Shown here in pieces: positions 17,695-27,635 of a stretch of DNA of 64,000 nt (within the stretch, counting starts at the first letter, position 1; every line of letters starts with the position of its first letter). Origin of the DNA: Blautia argi (lineage in GTDB: Bacteria; Bacillota; Clostridia; Lachnospirales; Lachnospiraceae); contig NZ_CP030280.1 in assembly GCF_003287895.1 (NCBI RefSeq), positions 2,239,501-2,303,500 of the forward strand, read 5' to 3'. Made by a program: the position numbers and the translations under genes. The notes under the pieces are model-generated. The model did no database searches. It was not told where the DNA came from and saw only the letters and a program-made list of their open reading frames with translations.

Positions 17695-19488
17695 CTATTT
17701 CCCCTGCTCTGCAATTCTCTCCGCCAGATCATTCAGATACACCCAGCGGTCCATCTTTTCCTCCAGCTGTTCTTCTGCGTCTTCCTTTTCCTTCATCAGT
17801 TCATTCAGTCTTCCTGAATTTGTGGCATTTTTCATAATTTCTTCATCAAGCTTTGCAACTTTTTCTTCCAGTGCAGCAATATCATCGTCAATGGTTTCAT
17901 ATTCCCGCTGTTCTTTAAAGGTAAATTTCAGTTTTGTGCTGCGATTTTGTTTCCAGTCCTTATTTCCCTTTTTCTCTGTATTCTCCGCCTTTTTTTCCGC
18001 TCTGTCACTGACTTTTTCCTGTTGATTTCTATTCTTCGCTTCCAGATAATCCGTATAGCCGCCCTCATACTGACAGATTCCTCCCTGTCCGTCAAATTCC
18101 AGAATCCGGTCTGCCACATTATCCAGAAAATAACGGTCATGGGACACCGTAATCACAATCCCCTGGAAAGAATTCAGATAGTCTTCTAAGATTGTCATAG
18201 TCGGAATATCCAGATTGTTTCCAGCCTCGTCAAGCAGAAGCACATTAATGTTTTCACACAGGACTCCCAAAAGATATAATCTTCTCTTTTCCCCTCCGGA
18301 GAGCTTTCCGATTGGCGCATACTGCATATCCGGAGTAAACAAAAAGCGTTCCAGCATCTGGGAGGCGCTGATTTTGCCCTCTCTGGTGGTGATATATTCT
18401 CCAATCTCCTTCACATAGTCAATCACTCTCTGCTTTTCGTCCATGTGCTGCTCTTCCTGGGCAAAATATCCCATGCGAATGGTTTCTCCGATTTCAATGT
18501 TTCCGTTATCCGGCTGCACCAGTCCGGCAATCATTTTCATAAACGTAGATTTTCCGCAGCCGTTTGGTCCGATAATTCCCACCTTCTGGTTTCTGAGAAA
18601 AATGTAATTAAAATCTTCCACTATCTTCAAAGCATCAAAACTTTTGCTCACATGCCGTAACTCAATGGTCTTTTTTCCCATTCTGGTTTCCACAGAATCC
18701 AACTCCACAATCTGGTCTTTTACCGGTGCTGTCTGGTTCTTCAGATTTTCCAACCTCTCCAGTCTGGCTCTCTGCTTTGTGCTTCTGGCACGACAGCCTC
18801 GCTTTGCCCATTCCAGTTCCATTCTGAGTACAGATTGACGTTTCCGCTCAGAAGCCAGTTCCATCTCTTCTCTCTCTGCCTTCATTTCCAGGAATTTGGA
18901 ATAATTGGCAACATAACTATACATCTGGCCATGGCTGATTTCCAGAATCCTGTTGGTCACCTTATCCAGAAAATAGCGGTCATGGGTTACCATAAGCACG
19001 GTTCCGCGAAATTCCCGTAAATAATCTTCCAGCCATGAAATCATCTCTGCGTCCAAATGGTTTGTAGGCTCGTCCAGCAAAAGCATATCAAAGTCTGATG
19101 CCAGCACCTTTGCAAGAGCGACCTTCCTTCTCTGTCCCCCGGAAAGATATTCCAGAGGGATATCATATTCCAGAATCCCCAGCTTATTTAAGTTGCTCTC
19201 TACTCTCCACTGCTGCTCACTGTCCTGCATATAAGATAAAATTGTGGCATTTTCAGGGAATACAGGATTCTGAGGCAGATACGCAATTCTTAAATTATTC
19301 TGTTTTACAATCTGCCCCTCATCTGGTTGTTCCAGTCCTGCCACCATTCGCAAAAGTGTGGTTTTTCCCGTACCGTTTATTCCGATGATGCCGATTTTAT
19401 CACCCTCCTGGATTCCAAAAGAAGCCTGGTCAAAAATCACTTTTTCCCCGTATATTTTACTGATATTTTCTATATTTAAAATATTCAT
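17695..19488 (-). CDS. ABC-F family ATPase (Uup-like, ribosome-associated)
   Basis: A 597-residue soluble protein with two ABC cassettes and no membrane domain. Walker A motifs are GINGTGKTTLL (near residue 37) and GPNGCGKSTFM (near residue 316). Signature motifs are LSGGQRRKVALAKVL and LSGGEKRRLYLLGVL, and Walker B sequences are LLLDEPTNHLD and LLLDEAGNNLD. The interdomain linker is charged (about residues 200-270) and the C terminus (about 510-590) is a coiled coil with repeated ELMKEKEDAEEQLEEK-type heptads, as in Uup. ABC-F proteins bind the ribosomal E site to resolve stalling or protect against antibiotics. A near-consensus promoter lies upstream. The second Walker B has AGNNLD instead of PTNHLD. 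Confidence 0.9.
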   Translation of the reverse strand: MNILNIENISKIYGEKVIFDQASFGIQEGDKIGIIGINGTGKTTLLRMVAGLEQPDEGQIVKQNNLRIAYLPQNPVFPENATILSYMQDSEQQWRVESNLNKLGILEYDIPLEYLSGGQRRKVALAKVLASDFDMLLLDEPTNHLDAEMISWLEDYLREFRGTVLMVTHDRYFLDKVTNRILEISHGQMYSYVANYSKFLEMKAEREEMELASERKRQSVLRMELEWAKRGCRARSTKQRARLERLENLKNQTAPVKDQIVELDSVETRMGKKTIELRHVSKSFDALKIVEDFNYIFLRNQKVGIIGPNGCGKSTFMKMIAGLVQPDNGNIEIGETIRMGYFAQEEQHMDEKQRVIDYVKEIGEYITTREGKISASQMLERFLFTPDMQYAPIGKLSGGEKRRLYLLGVLCENINVLLLDEAGNNLDIPTMTILEDYLNSFQGIVITVSHDRYFLDNVADRILEFDGQGGICQYEGGYTDYLEAKNRNQQEKVSDRAEKKAENTEKKGNKDWKQNRSTKLKFTFKEQREYETIDDDIAALEEKVAKLDEEIMKNATNSGRLNELMKEKEDAEEQLEEKMDRWVYLNDLAERIAEQGK

Positions 19489-19523
19489 AAGAAATCTCCT
19501 TTGTATTATTGCTTCACCAGCTA

Positions 19524-19552
19524 ATCATAAAGGATTTTTCTATATGCGTCAA
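19524..19552 (-). promoter_or_regulatory. Promoter of the ABC-F gene
   Basis: Minus strand TTGACG (19547-19552), 17-bp spacer, TATGAT (19524-19529), about 35 bp upstream of the start codon, so the leader is short with no room for a peptide-based attenuator. The remaining intergenic sequence up to the exchanger start (19553-19793) holds no gene I can support. Confidence 0.82.
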
Positions 19553-19793
19553 CTGCATAGTCTTTCACAGGAAACAGCTATGTGGAATAGTCTCAGCCTG
19601 CATTTTCTTTTGCCATAATAAGCAGTATAATGCGATATATTAATTCCTTCATTCGGATAAAGATGTTATTTTGTATTCATGCTTTCAAAATAATCCAAAT
19701 GTATTTTTTCCTTTTTCTTCTTTTCCCGTTGCCAATCCTTCCATTAAATGCTATGGTATTATGGAAAATACTAATTCTATGGAGGAAAAACCT

Positions 19794-20759
19794 ATGATAA
19801 CATCTGTCCTTATCCTTTGTATCGGCTTTTTGCTGCTGGTAAAGGGTGCAGATATTTTTGTGGAAGGTGCGTCCTGTATTGCCAAAAGACTACACATTCC
19901 CTCTCTCATTATCGGACTTACTATTGTAGCGTTCGGTACCAGCGCCCCGGAACTGGCGGTCAGTGTCACTGCAGCCATAAAGGGCAGCAATGACATTGCC
20001 ATTGGAAATGTGGTAGGTTCCAATATTTTTAATCTTCTGGTGGTCATTGGCATGAGCGCCATGATCTGCCCCTTATCCGTAAAGCAAAGCATGATAAAAA
20101 AGGACTACCCACTTTCGATTCTTGCTGTGCTTTTGCTGGATATCCTGATTTTAGACCGTGTATTTAAAGGCAGCGAAAAAATGACCCTTGGACGCACAGA
20201 CGGTCTTTTACTGCTTTTGGGCTTTGCTGTTTTTATGTACCTTACCGTACAGGAAGGCTTAAAAAAACGCAGAGAAAGCCTCTGCGCCCAGGAAACAGAG
20301 GTTTCCGCCAAGTATACCATGCCTGTGAGTATCCTTCTCTCCCTTGTGGGACTGGCTGGTATTATTGCAGGCGGCGATATGACCGTAAACGGCGCAAAGG
20401 ACATTGCCAGGGCCTTTGGGCTTAGCGAAGCGCTGATTGGTCTTACCATTGTAGCTGTGGGAACTTCTCTTCCCGAACTGGTTACTTCCATTGTAGCTGC
20501 CAGAAAGGGAGAAAGCGATATTGCTCTGGGCAATGTTGTTGGTTCCAATATTTTCAATATTTTTCTCATTCTGGGACTTTCCAGCACCATTCTTCCCATG
20601 ACTGTAACGGAAACTTATATGTATGATATTGGATTACTGGCAATTTTATCCATTCTGATTTTTATACCCATTGCCAGAAACAGACGGGTGGGACGCTTTA
20701 TGGGAACACTCATGACCTGCTCCTATGTGGTCTACACCGTTTATTTAATTGTCCGGTAA
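19794..20759 (+). CDS. Calcium/sodium antiporter, CaCA (YrbG) family
   Basis: About 321 residues, ten membrane segments in two inverted halves. The two alpha repeats are explicit: GLTIVAFGTSAPELAVSV with GNVVGSNIFNLLVVIG in the first half and GLTIVAVGTSLPELVTSI with GNVVGSNIFNIFLILG in the second, containing the conserved acidic residues that bind the cation. The start is ATG 19794 because GGAGGA sits 7 bp upstream. A longer open frame from 19671 lacks a ribosome site. It converges on kdpD, the two stop codons overlapping by 15 bp. Confidence 0.93.
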   Translation: MITSVLILCIGFLLLVKGADIFVEGASCIAKRLHIPSLIIGLTIVAFGTSAPELAVSVTAAIKGSNDIAIGNVVGSNIFNLLVVIGMSAMICPLSVKQSMIKKDYPLSILAVLLLDILILDRVFKGSEKMTLGRTDGLLLLLGFAVFMYLTVQEGLKKRRESLCAQETEVSAKYTMPVSILLSLVGLAGIIAGGDMTVNGAKDIARAFGLSEALIGLTIVAVGTSLPELVTSIVAARKGESDIALGNVVGSNIFNIFLILGLSSTILPMTVTETYMYDIGLLAILSILIFIPIARNRRVGRFMGTLMTCSYVVYTVYLIVR

Positions 20760-22741
20760 CGCGTCCTGTAGCTTCACCCCGGCTTCATTTAACATGGCAG
20801 TCAGCAAACCGTATTCAAAATCCTGCACAGGTCTGCGCTCTTCCAGAAGAATCCCCATAACGCCATATACCTCCTCTGCGCCCTGCACAGGAAGGTATAT
20901 GGCTCTTGCCTCTGGAAGAGTGTGGGTGCAGGCGCCTGCGCGATGATGATTCACCGCCACCCATTGTACCACAGCCTTTTCCTGAACATTTACCAGTTCT
21001 TTCAGTGCTTCCGCTTCCATTCCCTTTCTCGGAAACAGCATCGGTTCCTCTAAAATCCTTTCTTTTCCCATGGGATAAATCAGTATCGACAGTTTCAGCA
21101 GTTTTCCTGCCTGTTCCGCCACTTGTTTCCATACCTCTTTCTTAGACTTGCAGCGGCGCAGTTTTTGACTGTTCTCCAGCAAGATTTCTGTGCGGTACTG
21201 TTTCTTTGCGCTCTCCAGATTCTGTTCCTTTAACTTCCGCGTAAGCGTTGCCGTAAAAAGCCCCACCAGAAACAGCATGAAAAACGTCGCCAGGTATCCC
21301 CTGTCATACGCCTTAAAGCTCAAGTATGGTTCTGTAAAGAAAAAATTAAATGCCAGCACGGAAAACAAAGAAGAATACACGGCATAAATTTTTTTGTCCG
21401 CAATATAAGAAGACAACAAAACCCCTAAAATATAGGTCATAATAATATTAGACTCAGAAAGCCCCAGACACCCAAAGCCCAGGGCGATTCCTGTAGTAAG
21501 CAGCAAAACACCGGTAATGGCAGCTAAATCCTTTGCCACATGTCCTTCTTCTCTGCACACTCTGCGCTCCTCTAGCGCTTTTCCCCTGTCTGCCTGCCCG
21601 GCGTCCGGAATAATATAAATGTCAATATTCGGCGCCCGCTGCATCAGAGTTTCCAACACCTCTGACCTCCCTCTTTTCCAAAAACTTCTGTGATTATTCT
21701 TCCCTATTACAACCTTTGACACATTTCCCACAACGGCATATTCTGCAATCTGGGCTGCAATATCCGAGCCGTATACGGTAACAATTTTTGCCCCTAAGGC
21801 TCTTGCCAGTTCCAGATGACGACTCAGTACTTTTCTGGTTTCTTCTCCTGCTTTCTTTAACTGGGGCGTTTCCACAGAAAGCACGGTAAACTGCCCGTGA
21901 AAAGCATACGCCAGACGGGAAGCCGTGCGAATTACCTTGGCGCTGGAAGGCGCAGAAGACACACAGGCAAGAATATGTTCTCCTGTATGATATTCCCGGT
22001 ATCCAAGGGCGTTTCTCTCCTCCTCTGCCATACGGTTCACCCGGTCTGCCACCCGCCGCAGGGTAATTTCCCTTAGCGCCACCAACTTTTCCCGCCGGAA
22101 GAAATTCGCAAGCGCCCGTTCTGCCTGAAGTGCTTCATAAATTTTCCCCTCTTTCATACGGGCAATCAATTCGTCCGGCTCAATGTCAATCACTTCCACC
22201 TGGTCTGCCTGGTCAAACACGCAATCCGGAATCCTCTCCCGCACTTCTATGTGAGTGATATTTCCCACAAGGTCATTCAGACTTTCCAGATGCTGCACAT
22301 TCAAAGTAGTATATACATGGATTCCTGCCCGCAGCAGTTCCCTGACGTCCTGGTAGCGTTTCTCATTGCGGCAGCCCTTTGCGTTGGTGTGTGCCAGCTC
22401 GTCCACTAAAAGGAGCTTCGGTCTGCGCTTTAGGGCTGCGTCTAAATCAAATTCCTGCAGACAAATGCCCTTATAATCTACCAAAAGCGGCGGCAAAGTT
22501 TCCAGTCCCTCTGCCATGGCCTGGTATCCGGTCTGGCGTGAGGCTCTATATAGCCCGCAACCACATCTACACCATGCCGGAGGGCTCCATGGGCTGCCTC
22601 CAGCATGGTGTAGGTTTTTCCGGAGCCTGCTGCATATCCCAGAAAGATTTTCAACCTGCCCCTGGTATTCTTTTGTTTCTGTTCTTCTTCATATTTCAAC
22701 TTTCGCAAAACCTGTTCCGAATCCGGTCTTTCATTCTTCAT
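20745..22741 (-). CDS. kdpD: KdpD-like potassium sensor lacking the histidine-kinase domain, one frameshift
   Basis: Restored length about 665 residues versus about 900 for complete KdpD. Order: KdpD N-terminal domain with Walker A GYAAGSGKTYTML (near residue 35; most KdpD have PGVGKT) and LLLVDELAHTN, a universal-stress-protein-like domain (EHILACVSSAPSSAKVIRTA to SKVVIGKNNH), four transmembrane segments of the DUF4118 type, and a GAF domain. It stops at LQDALPDN with no HisKA or HATPase region. A one-base deletion near 22523 (GG where GGG is needed on the plus strand) splits the N-terminal 77 residues from the rest. It is the last gene of the kdp operon and starts 11 bp inside kdpC. No kdpE is present. 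Confidence 0.88.
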
Positions 22742-23384
22742 CTAAAATCCCCATAGCCTCTGCAATGTCCAGATTACATTTTAAAACATTTACTCTCTCT
22801 TCTCCAAAAATCCCCAAAACCTTGTGTCCTGTATTTTTCTCCACAATTTTACCAATCTCTTCCCTGGACAAACCGGAATGTTCTGCCACTGCGGCAACCT
22901 GGATTTTGGCAGCCTTTGGAGAAATATGAGGGTCTAAGCCTGAGCCTGAAGCTGTGAAAAGGTCAGATGGAATATCCTCTTTTTTAACTCCCGGGTGAGA
23001 ACTCAGAAATTCCTCCAAATCCTCCTCCATACGTTTCTTTAAATCCGGATTTGAGTTTCCATAGTTAAAGCTTCCTGAGGAAACACCGGCATAATCCCCG
23101 TTTTCCTTCTCTTCTTCTGTATAAGTATTATAATTTACCGAAGAAACCCTTGGTTTAAAATAATAATCCTCTGTAAAATCCTGTCCAATCAGAGCTGAAC
23201 CCACAGCGTCCCCGGCATCAGAAACCAGATTTCCTTCTTTATCCACCAAACTTCCGTTTGCCTTTTCCTTCATGGTGAGCTGGCTGACTCCGGTCAGAGC
23301 CAGCGGATAACAAAAAGAACAAAGCAGCATAAGAACCACACTAAATCCCAGCATTTTACCTGCTGATTTTATAAACTTCTTCAT
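22731..23384 (-). CDS. kdpC: Potassium-transporting ATPase subunit C
   Basis: The small chaperone-like subunit of the high-affinity KdpFABC K+ pump, 217 residues, one N-terminal membrane anchor (GFSVVLMLLCSFCYPLALTG, residues 13-32). Family marks are QLTMKEKANGSLV, IGQDFTEDYYFKPRVSS, SGSGLDPHISPKAAKIQVAA and HSGLSREEIGKIVEKNT. It lies 10 bp after kdpB and overlaps kdpD by 11 bp. Somewhat longer than the E. coli protein (190 residues), as usual in Firmicutes. Confidence 0.95.
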   Translation of the reverse strand: MKKFIKSAGKMLGFSVVLMLLCSFCYPLALTGVSQLTMKEKANGSLVDKEGNLVSDAGDAVGSALIGQDFTEDYYFKPRVSSVNYNTYTEEEKENGDYAGVSSGSFNYGNSNPDLKKRMEEDLEEFLSSHPGVKKEDIPSDLFTASGSGLDPHISPKAAKIQVAAVAEHSGLSREEIGKIVEKNTGHKVLGIFGEERVNVLKCNLDIAEAMGILDEE

Positions 23385-23394
23385 CGTCTTCCTC

Positions 23395-25451
23395 CTACAT
23401 TCCCATTACTGCCAGCAAGGGTGCTACCAGTAAATCGATCAGTTTAATTCCCACAAACGGTATAGCAATTCCGCCCAGTCCGTAAAGCCCCATATTCCAA
23501 AGCAACAGCTTTTCTGCTTTCATGGGTTTATATTTTACTCCCTTCATGGCAATGGGAATCAGTCCCGGAATAATCAGGGCATTAAAAATCAAGGCAGACA
23601 AAATCGCGCTTGCCGGTGTTGCCAGTTGCATAATATTCAGAATCTGCATCTGCGGTAAAACCATGGTAAACATAGCGGGAATAATAGCAAAATATTTGGC
23701 AATGTCATTGGCAACACTAAAGGTGGTAAGGGATCCCCTGGTAATGAGAAGCTGCTTTCCAATCTCCACAACCTCCAGAATCTTCGTAGGATCAGAATCC
23801 AAATCCACCATATTTGCCGCTTCCTTTGCTGCCTGGGTTCCGGAATTCATGGCAAGCCCCACATCTGCCTGAGCCAGCGCCGGGGCGTCATTAGTTCCAT
23901 CTCCGGTCATGGCGACCAGCTTTCCTTCTGCCTGTTCTTTTTTAATAGCATCGATTTTATCCTCCGGCTTGCATTCTGCAAGAAAGCCGTCCACACCTGC
24001 CTCCTTTGCAATGGTAGCCGCTGTCAAAGGGTTATCCCCTGTACACATAATGGTTTTGATTCCCATTTCCCGCAGTCTTGCAAAACGCTCTACCAGTCCC
24101 GGCTTTACCGTATCCTTCAGATAAATCACGCCTAAAATCCGGCTGCCCACACAAACGACCAGAGGAGTTCCCCCCAGATTGGAAACCTCTGTTACAATGC
24201 CTTCCAAATCTGCCGGAACCTCACCGCCCCGCTCTTTTACAAAGATTTTCATTGCTTCAAAAGCGCCTTTTCTCACCAGGGTACCGTCCTTTAAATTTAC
24301 ACCGCTCATTTTTGTCTGTGCAGTAAATTCCACAAATTCCATCTGATTGCAAATGCTCTCCTCTAAAATACAGCCCATTTGCCGTCCCAGTTCTACCGTG
24401 GATTTGCCCTCAGGCGTGGTATCCATAAGAGAACACATCACACTATAATCCACTAAATCTGCTTTTTCTACGCCTTTTACCGGGTAAAATTCTGCTGCCA
24501 ATCTGTTTCCGTAAGTAATGGTTCCTGTTTTATCCAGTATCATGGTGTCCACATCTCCACAGGCTTCCACTGCTTTCCCGGACATGGCAATTACATTAAA
24601 TCGTGTAACACGATCCATGCCGGCAATACCAATTGCAGAAAGCAGCCCGCCGATGGTGGTGGGGAATCAGACAAACCATAAGAGCAATCGCCCAGGAAAT
24701 GGGAATATCCACGCCTAAATAATCAGAAAACGGATAAAGAGTTACCACTACACTCAAAAAGATTAAGGTCAATACAATCAACAGGGTATTTAAGGCAATC
24801 TCATTGGGTGTCTTCTGTCTTTTGGCACCTTCTACCAGAGAAATCATTTTATCCAGAAAGGATTTTCCCGGATCTGCCACAATTCGGATTTTCAGCCAGT
24901 CCGAAACCACAGTGGTTCCTCCTGTTACAGAAGAGAAATCTCCTCCTGCCTCACGGGTAACCGGTGCGGATTCTCCTGTAATGGCAGATTCATCTACAGA
25001 AGCGACCCCTTCTATGACTTCTCCGTCATTGGGTATCACCTCTCCTGCTTTTACCAGCACTACATCATCTTTTTTCAGTTCAGACGCAGGAATCATCTTT
25101 TCCTGCCCATTTCCAGGAATCAGTCTGGCTTTTGTGTCCTGCTTTGTTTTCTTTAAGGACGCTGCCTGCGCCTTTCCCCTTCCCTCTGCCACGGATTCTG
25201 CAAAGTTTGCAAACAGCACGGTGACAAACAGAATTAACGTTACAATTCCGTTGTAAACCTGATATCTGGCGTCCCCACCGAAAAGGGTAGGGAAAAAGGT
25301 CAGCGCCAGGGTAATCCAAAAGCCCACTTCCACAACAAACATAACGGGATTTTTTATCATATAGCGCGGATCCAACTTTTGGAATGAACCGAGAATTGAT
25401 GATTTTAAAATATCTTTTTGTAATGAATTTTGTCCTTTCACTCTTAGCCAT
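23395..25451 (-). CDS. kdpB: Potassium-transporting ATPase subunit B, two frameshifts
   Basis: The P-type ATPase subunit that drives the Kdp pump, about 684 residues once restored. The phosphorylation motif is [13 protein letters not shown], with [20 protein letters not shown], the TGES-type [10 protein letters not shown] and the hinge [18 protein letters not shown]. The start is ATG 25451 ([12 protein letters not shown]) with AAGGAG upstream. An extra base in the run of five at 25415-25419 must be removed to reach [15 protein letters not shown] second extra base in 24661-24664 (gggg) must be removed to join LIPTTIGG to [14 protein letters not shown]. Both are homopolymer +1 shifts. It is 33 bp after kdpA. 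Confidence 0.93.
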
Positions 25452-25484
25452 TTCTTACTCTCCTTTTCCTCCTGCCTGTGTTCC

Positions 25485-27213
25485 TTACAGCCACAGGGAT
25501 AAGTGTTCTGCAACAGGCCCCAGCGCCAGTGCCGGGAAGAAAGTCAGTGCAGCAAAAATATATACAATAAATACCAGAATCAACATAAAAGTCACATTGT
25601 CTGTCCGCAGGGTACCAATGGATTCATTCACCTTTTTCTTTGCAAGCAGCGAACCTGCAATGGCAAGTTGTGCCACAATGGCAATGTACCGTCCAAAGAA
25701 CATGGCAAGACCTGCGGTCACATTCCAAAACACAGTATTATCTGCCAATCCCTCAAAGCCGGATCCATTGTTTGCCGCCGAGGACGCATATTCATACAGC
25801 ACCTGGCTCAGTCCGTGGAAGCCGGGATTGGTAATTCCCTCAAGCCCTGCGGGCACGCTGACTGCCAGGGCAGAAAATCCCAGAATCAACAGTGGGTGTA
25901 TCAAAATACAAATGGCTACCAGCTTCATTTCCTTTCCTTCAATTTTCTTATTCAAATATTCCGGTGTACGCCCAACCATTAAACCGCAGATAAAGACGGC
26001 CAGAATCACATACAGAATCATATTCATAAGACCTACGCCCTTACCTCCGAACACACAGTTTAACATCATGTGCAGAAGAGGAACCATACCTCCCAGAGGA
26101 GTCAGGGTATCGTGCATGTTGTTGACCGTACCTGTGGTAAAGGAAGTCGTCACAGTTGTAAAAAGTGCGGACTGGGCAGTTCCGAAACGTACTTCCTTTC
26201 CTTCCATGCTTCCTGCGCTCTGGTCAATCCCCATTTCCTCAATCACCGGATTTCCCGCCATTTCTGCGTTGTAGCAGATAAGCAGTCCTACGGTAAATAA
26301 AATAGCCATCGCTCCAAAAATCACTGCGCCCTGTCTTCCCATAATCAGGCGATTCTTCGTCTCTGTACCCGGCAAAAGCTGCGTTTTCTCCTTTTTCTTA
26401 TCATGCATCATATGTCCAAAAGTCACAACACAGGCGCCGGGCAGAATCATCATGGAAATCAGTTCTGCAATATTGGAAACAATGGTGGGATTTTCAAATG
26501 GCGTAGTTGAGTTAGCTCCAAAAAAGCCGCCGCCGTTTGTCCCCAAATGCTTAATGGATTCCAGCGCTGCCACCGGTCCCACTGCAATATCCTGCATTTT
26601 TCCTTCTATGGTATGTACCGTCAGATTTGCCCCCAGGGTTTCCGGAGTTCCCTGACTGACTAATAAAAGTCCTACCAGAAAAGCAACGGGAATTAAAATT
26701 CTGGTGGTAATACGCACCACATCTCTGTAAAAATTCCCCAGCTTCTTTCCTGCCAGCCCCCTGCAGAATGCCATACAGGCCGCGTAGCCTGTTGCCGCAG
26801 AGGTAAACATCATGTAAATGATGACGCACATCTGACTGGCATAAGACAAACCGCTTTCCCCTGCATAGTGCTGCAGGTTTGGTATTTGTCATAAAACTGA
26901 TAATGGTATTAAAAGAAAGGGACGGTTCCATGGAACCAATCTCATTGGGATTCAAAACCAAATCATTCTGAATCCTGAGTATGAGATATCCCAGAAAAAC
27001 CATAACTGCATTTGCCAGCACAAGGGTCAGCGCATATTTTTTCCAGCCCATGTCCCTGCCTTTGATGCCGCAGATTTTATAGATAACAGCGTCTATGGGA
27101 TCAAAGACCCTGTCTGCAAATGTTTTTTGTCCTGTTGCAATGTGATACATGTATTTTCCCATAGGAATTACAAGAATCACAAAAATCGAAAGTGTTAAAA
27201 TAATCTGTAACAT
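25485..27213 (-). CDS. kdpA: Potassium-transporting ATPase subunit A, one frameshift
   Basis: The K+-channel-like subunit of KdpFABC, about 575 residues and about ten membrane helices. Selectivity-filter-like loops include [20 protein letters not shown] (restored) and [20 protein letters not shown], both strongly conserved in KdpA. The N-terminal part (to TNTK) and the C-terminal part (from [20 protein letters not shown]) are in different frames. Removing one base from the ttt at 26878-26880 joins them exactly. It follows kdpF by 35 bp. The whole order kdpF-A-B-C-D is the standard operon. Confidence 0.94.
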
Positions 27214-27248
27214 CTTTTCTCCTCCTGTTTTTTCCTCTCGATTTCTTT

Positions 27249-27326
27249 TTACAGCTTTTCAGGATAAATCAGGGCATATACCAGATATCCTGCCAGCGCT
27301 GCAACGATGATTCCCAAAACAATCAT
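27249..27326 (-). CDS. kdpF: KdpF small membrane subunit
   Basis: A 25-residue hydrophobic peptide, MIVLGIIVAALAGYLVYALI followed by YPEKL, which matches KdpF, the single-helix stabilising subunit of the Kdp complex. It has an AGGAGG ribosome site and lies directly upstream of kdpA. It is too short for routine gene calling but is well supported by position, ribosome site and sequence. Confidence 0.92.
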   Translation of the reverse strand: MIVLGIIVAALAGYLVYALIYPEKL

Positions 27327-27339
27327 TTCCTGTTTCCTC

Positions 27340-27447
27340 CTATTTTTCCTTTGGTTTTATCTGTGCTTCACAGAAATCTGCAAATAATTTCACGAGTCCG
27401 AAACTTCCTGCCAGAACTCCTATCATAATGAAATCCATCATAAGCAT
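27340..27447 (-). CDS. Small membrane protein upstream of kdpF, unknown
   Basis: A 35-residue open frame (MLMMDFIMIGVLAGSFGLVK, then LFADFCEAQIKPKEK) with AAGGAGGGAAATG-type ribosome site, 13 bp ahead of kdpF. One hydrophobic helix followed by a charged tail. Similar tiny proteins precede kdpF in many Gram-positive kdp operons, usually unannotated. I infer an accessory or assembly peptide of the Kdp pump. Start could be the first or third Met. Confidence 0.7.
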   Translation of the reverse strand: MLMMDFIMIGVLAGSFGLVKLFADFCEAQIKPKEK

Positions 27448-27559
27448 TTCCCTCCTTGCTGTAACATTGTATTCCATTTCGAATTAAAGAAGTGTTAATC
27501 TGAAATCCCTTTGCATTAAAACGGTATAAATATAAAAAGGATTTTCCTATGGAATAAAA

Positions 27560-27606
27560 GAACCGGCTCGGCTGTCTTACCCCATCGACAGCCGAACCGG
27601 CTCTTT
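27560..27606 (-). terminator. Terminator after the alaX-like gene
   Basis: AACCGGCTCGGCTGTC and GACAGCCGAACCGGCTC form a long GC-rich stem with one or two G-U pairs and a 10-nt loop. A T run follows on both sides (TTTTTT on the plus strand, CTTTTATTCC on the minus), so it can work in both directions. It separates the sseB-hom-alaX transcription unit from the kdp operon downstream. Confidence 0.8.
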
Positions 27607-27635
27607 TTTCTCTGCATAAACAAACAGACAATCTT

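Noticed and set aside
19580..19618. A 12-residue leader peptide (MWNSLSLHFLLP) after an AGGA site on the plus strand
   Set aside because: The gene it would precede is on the other strand, and the exchanger start is 210 bp further on. No attenuator structure supports it.
27448..27559. A c-di-AMP (ydaO-type) riboswitch ahead of the kdp operon
   Set aside because: The interval is about 110 bp and AT-rich with none of the conserved riboswitch strings that I can identify.
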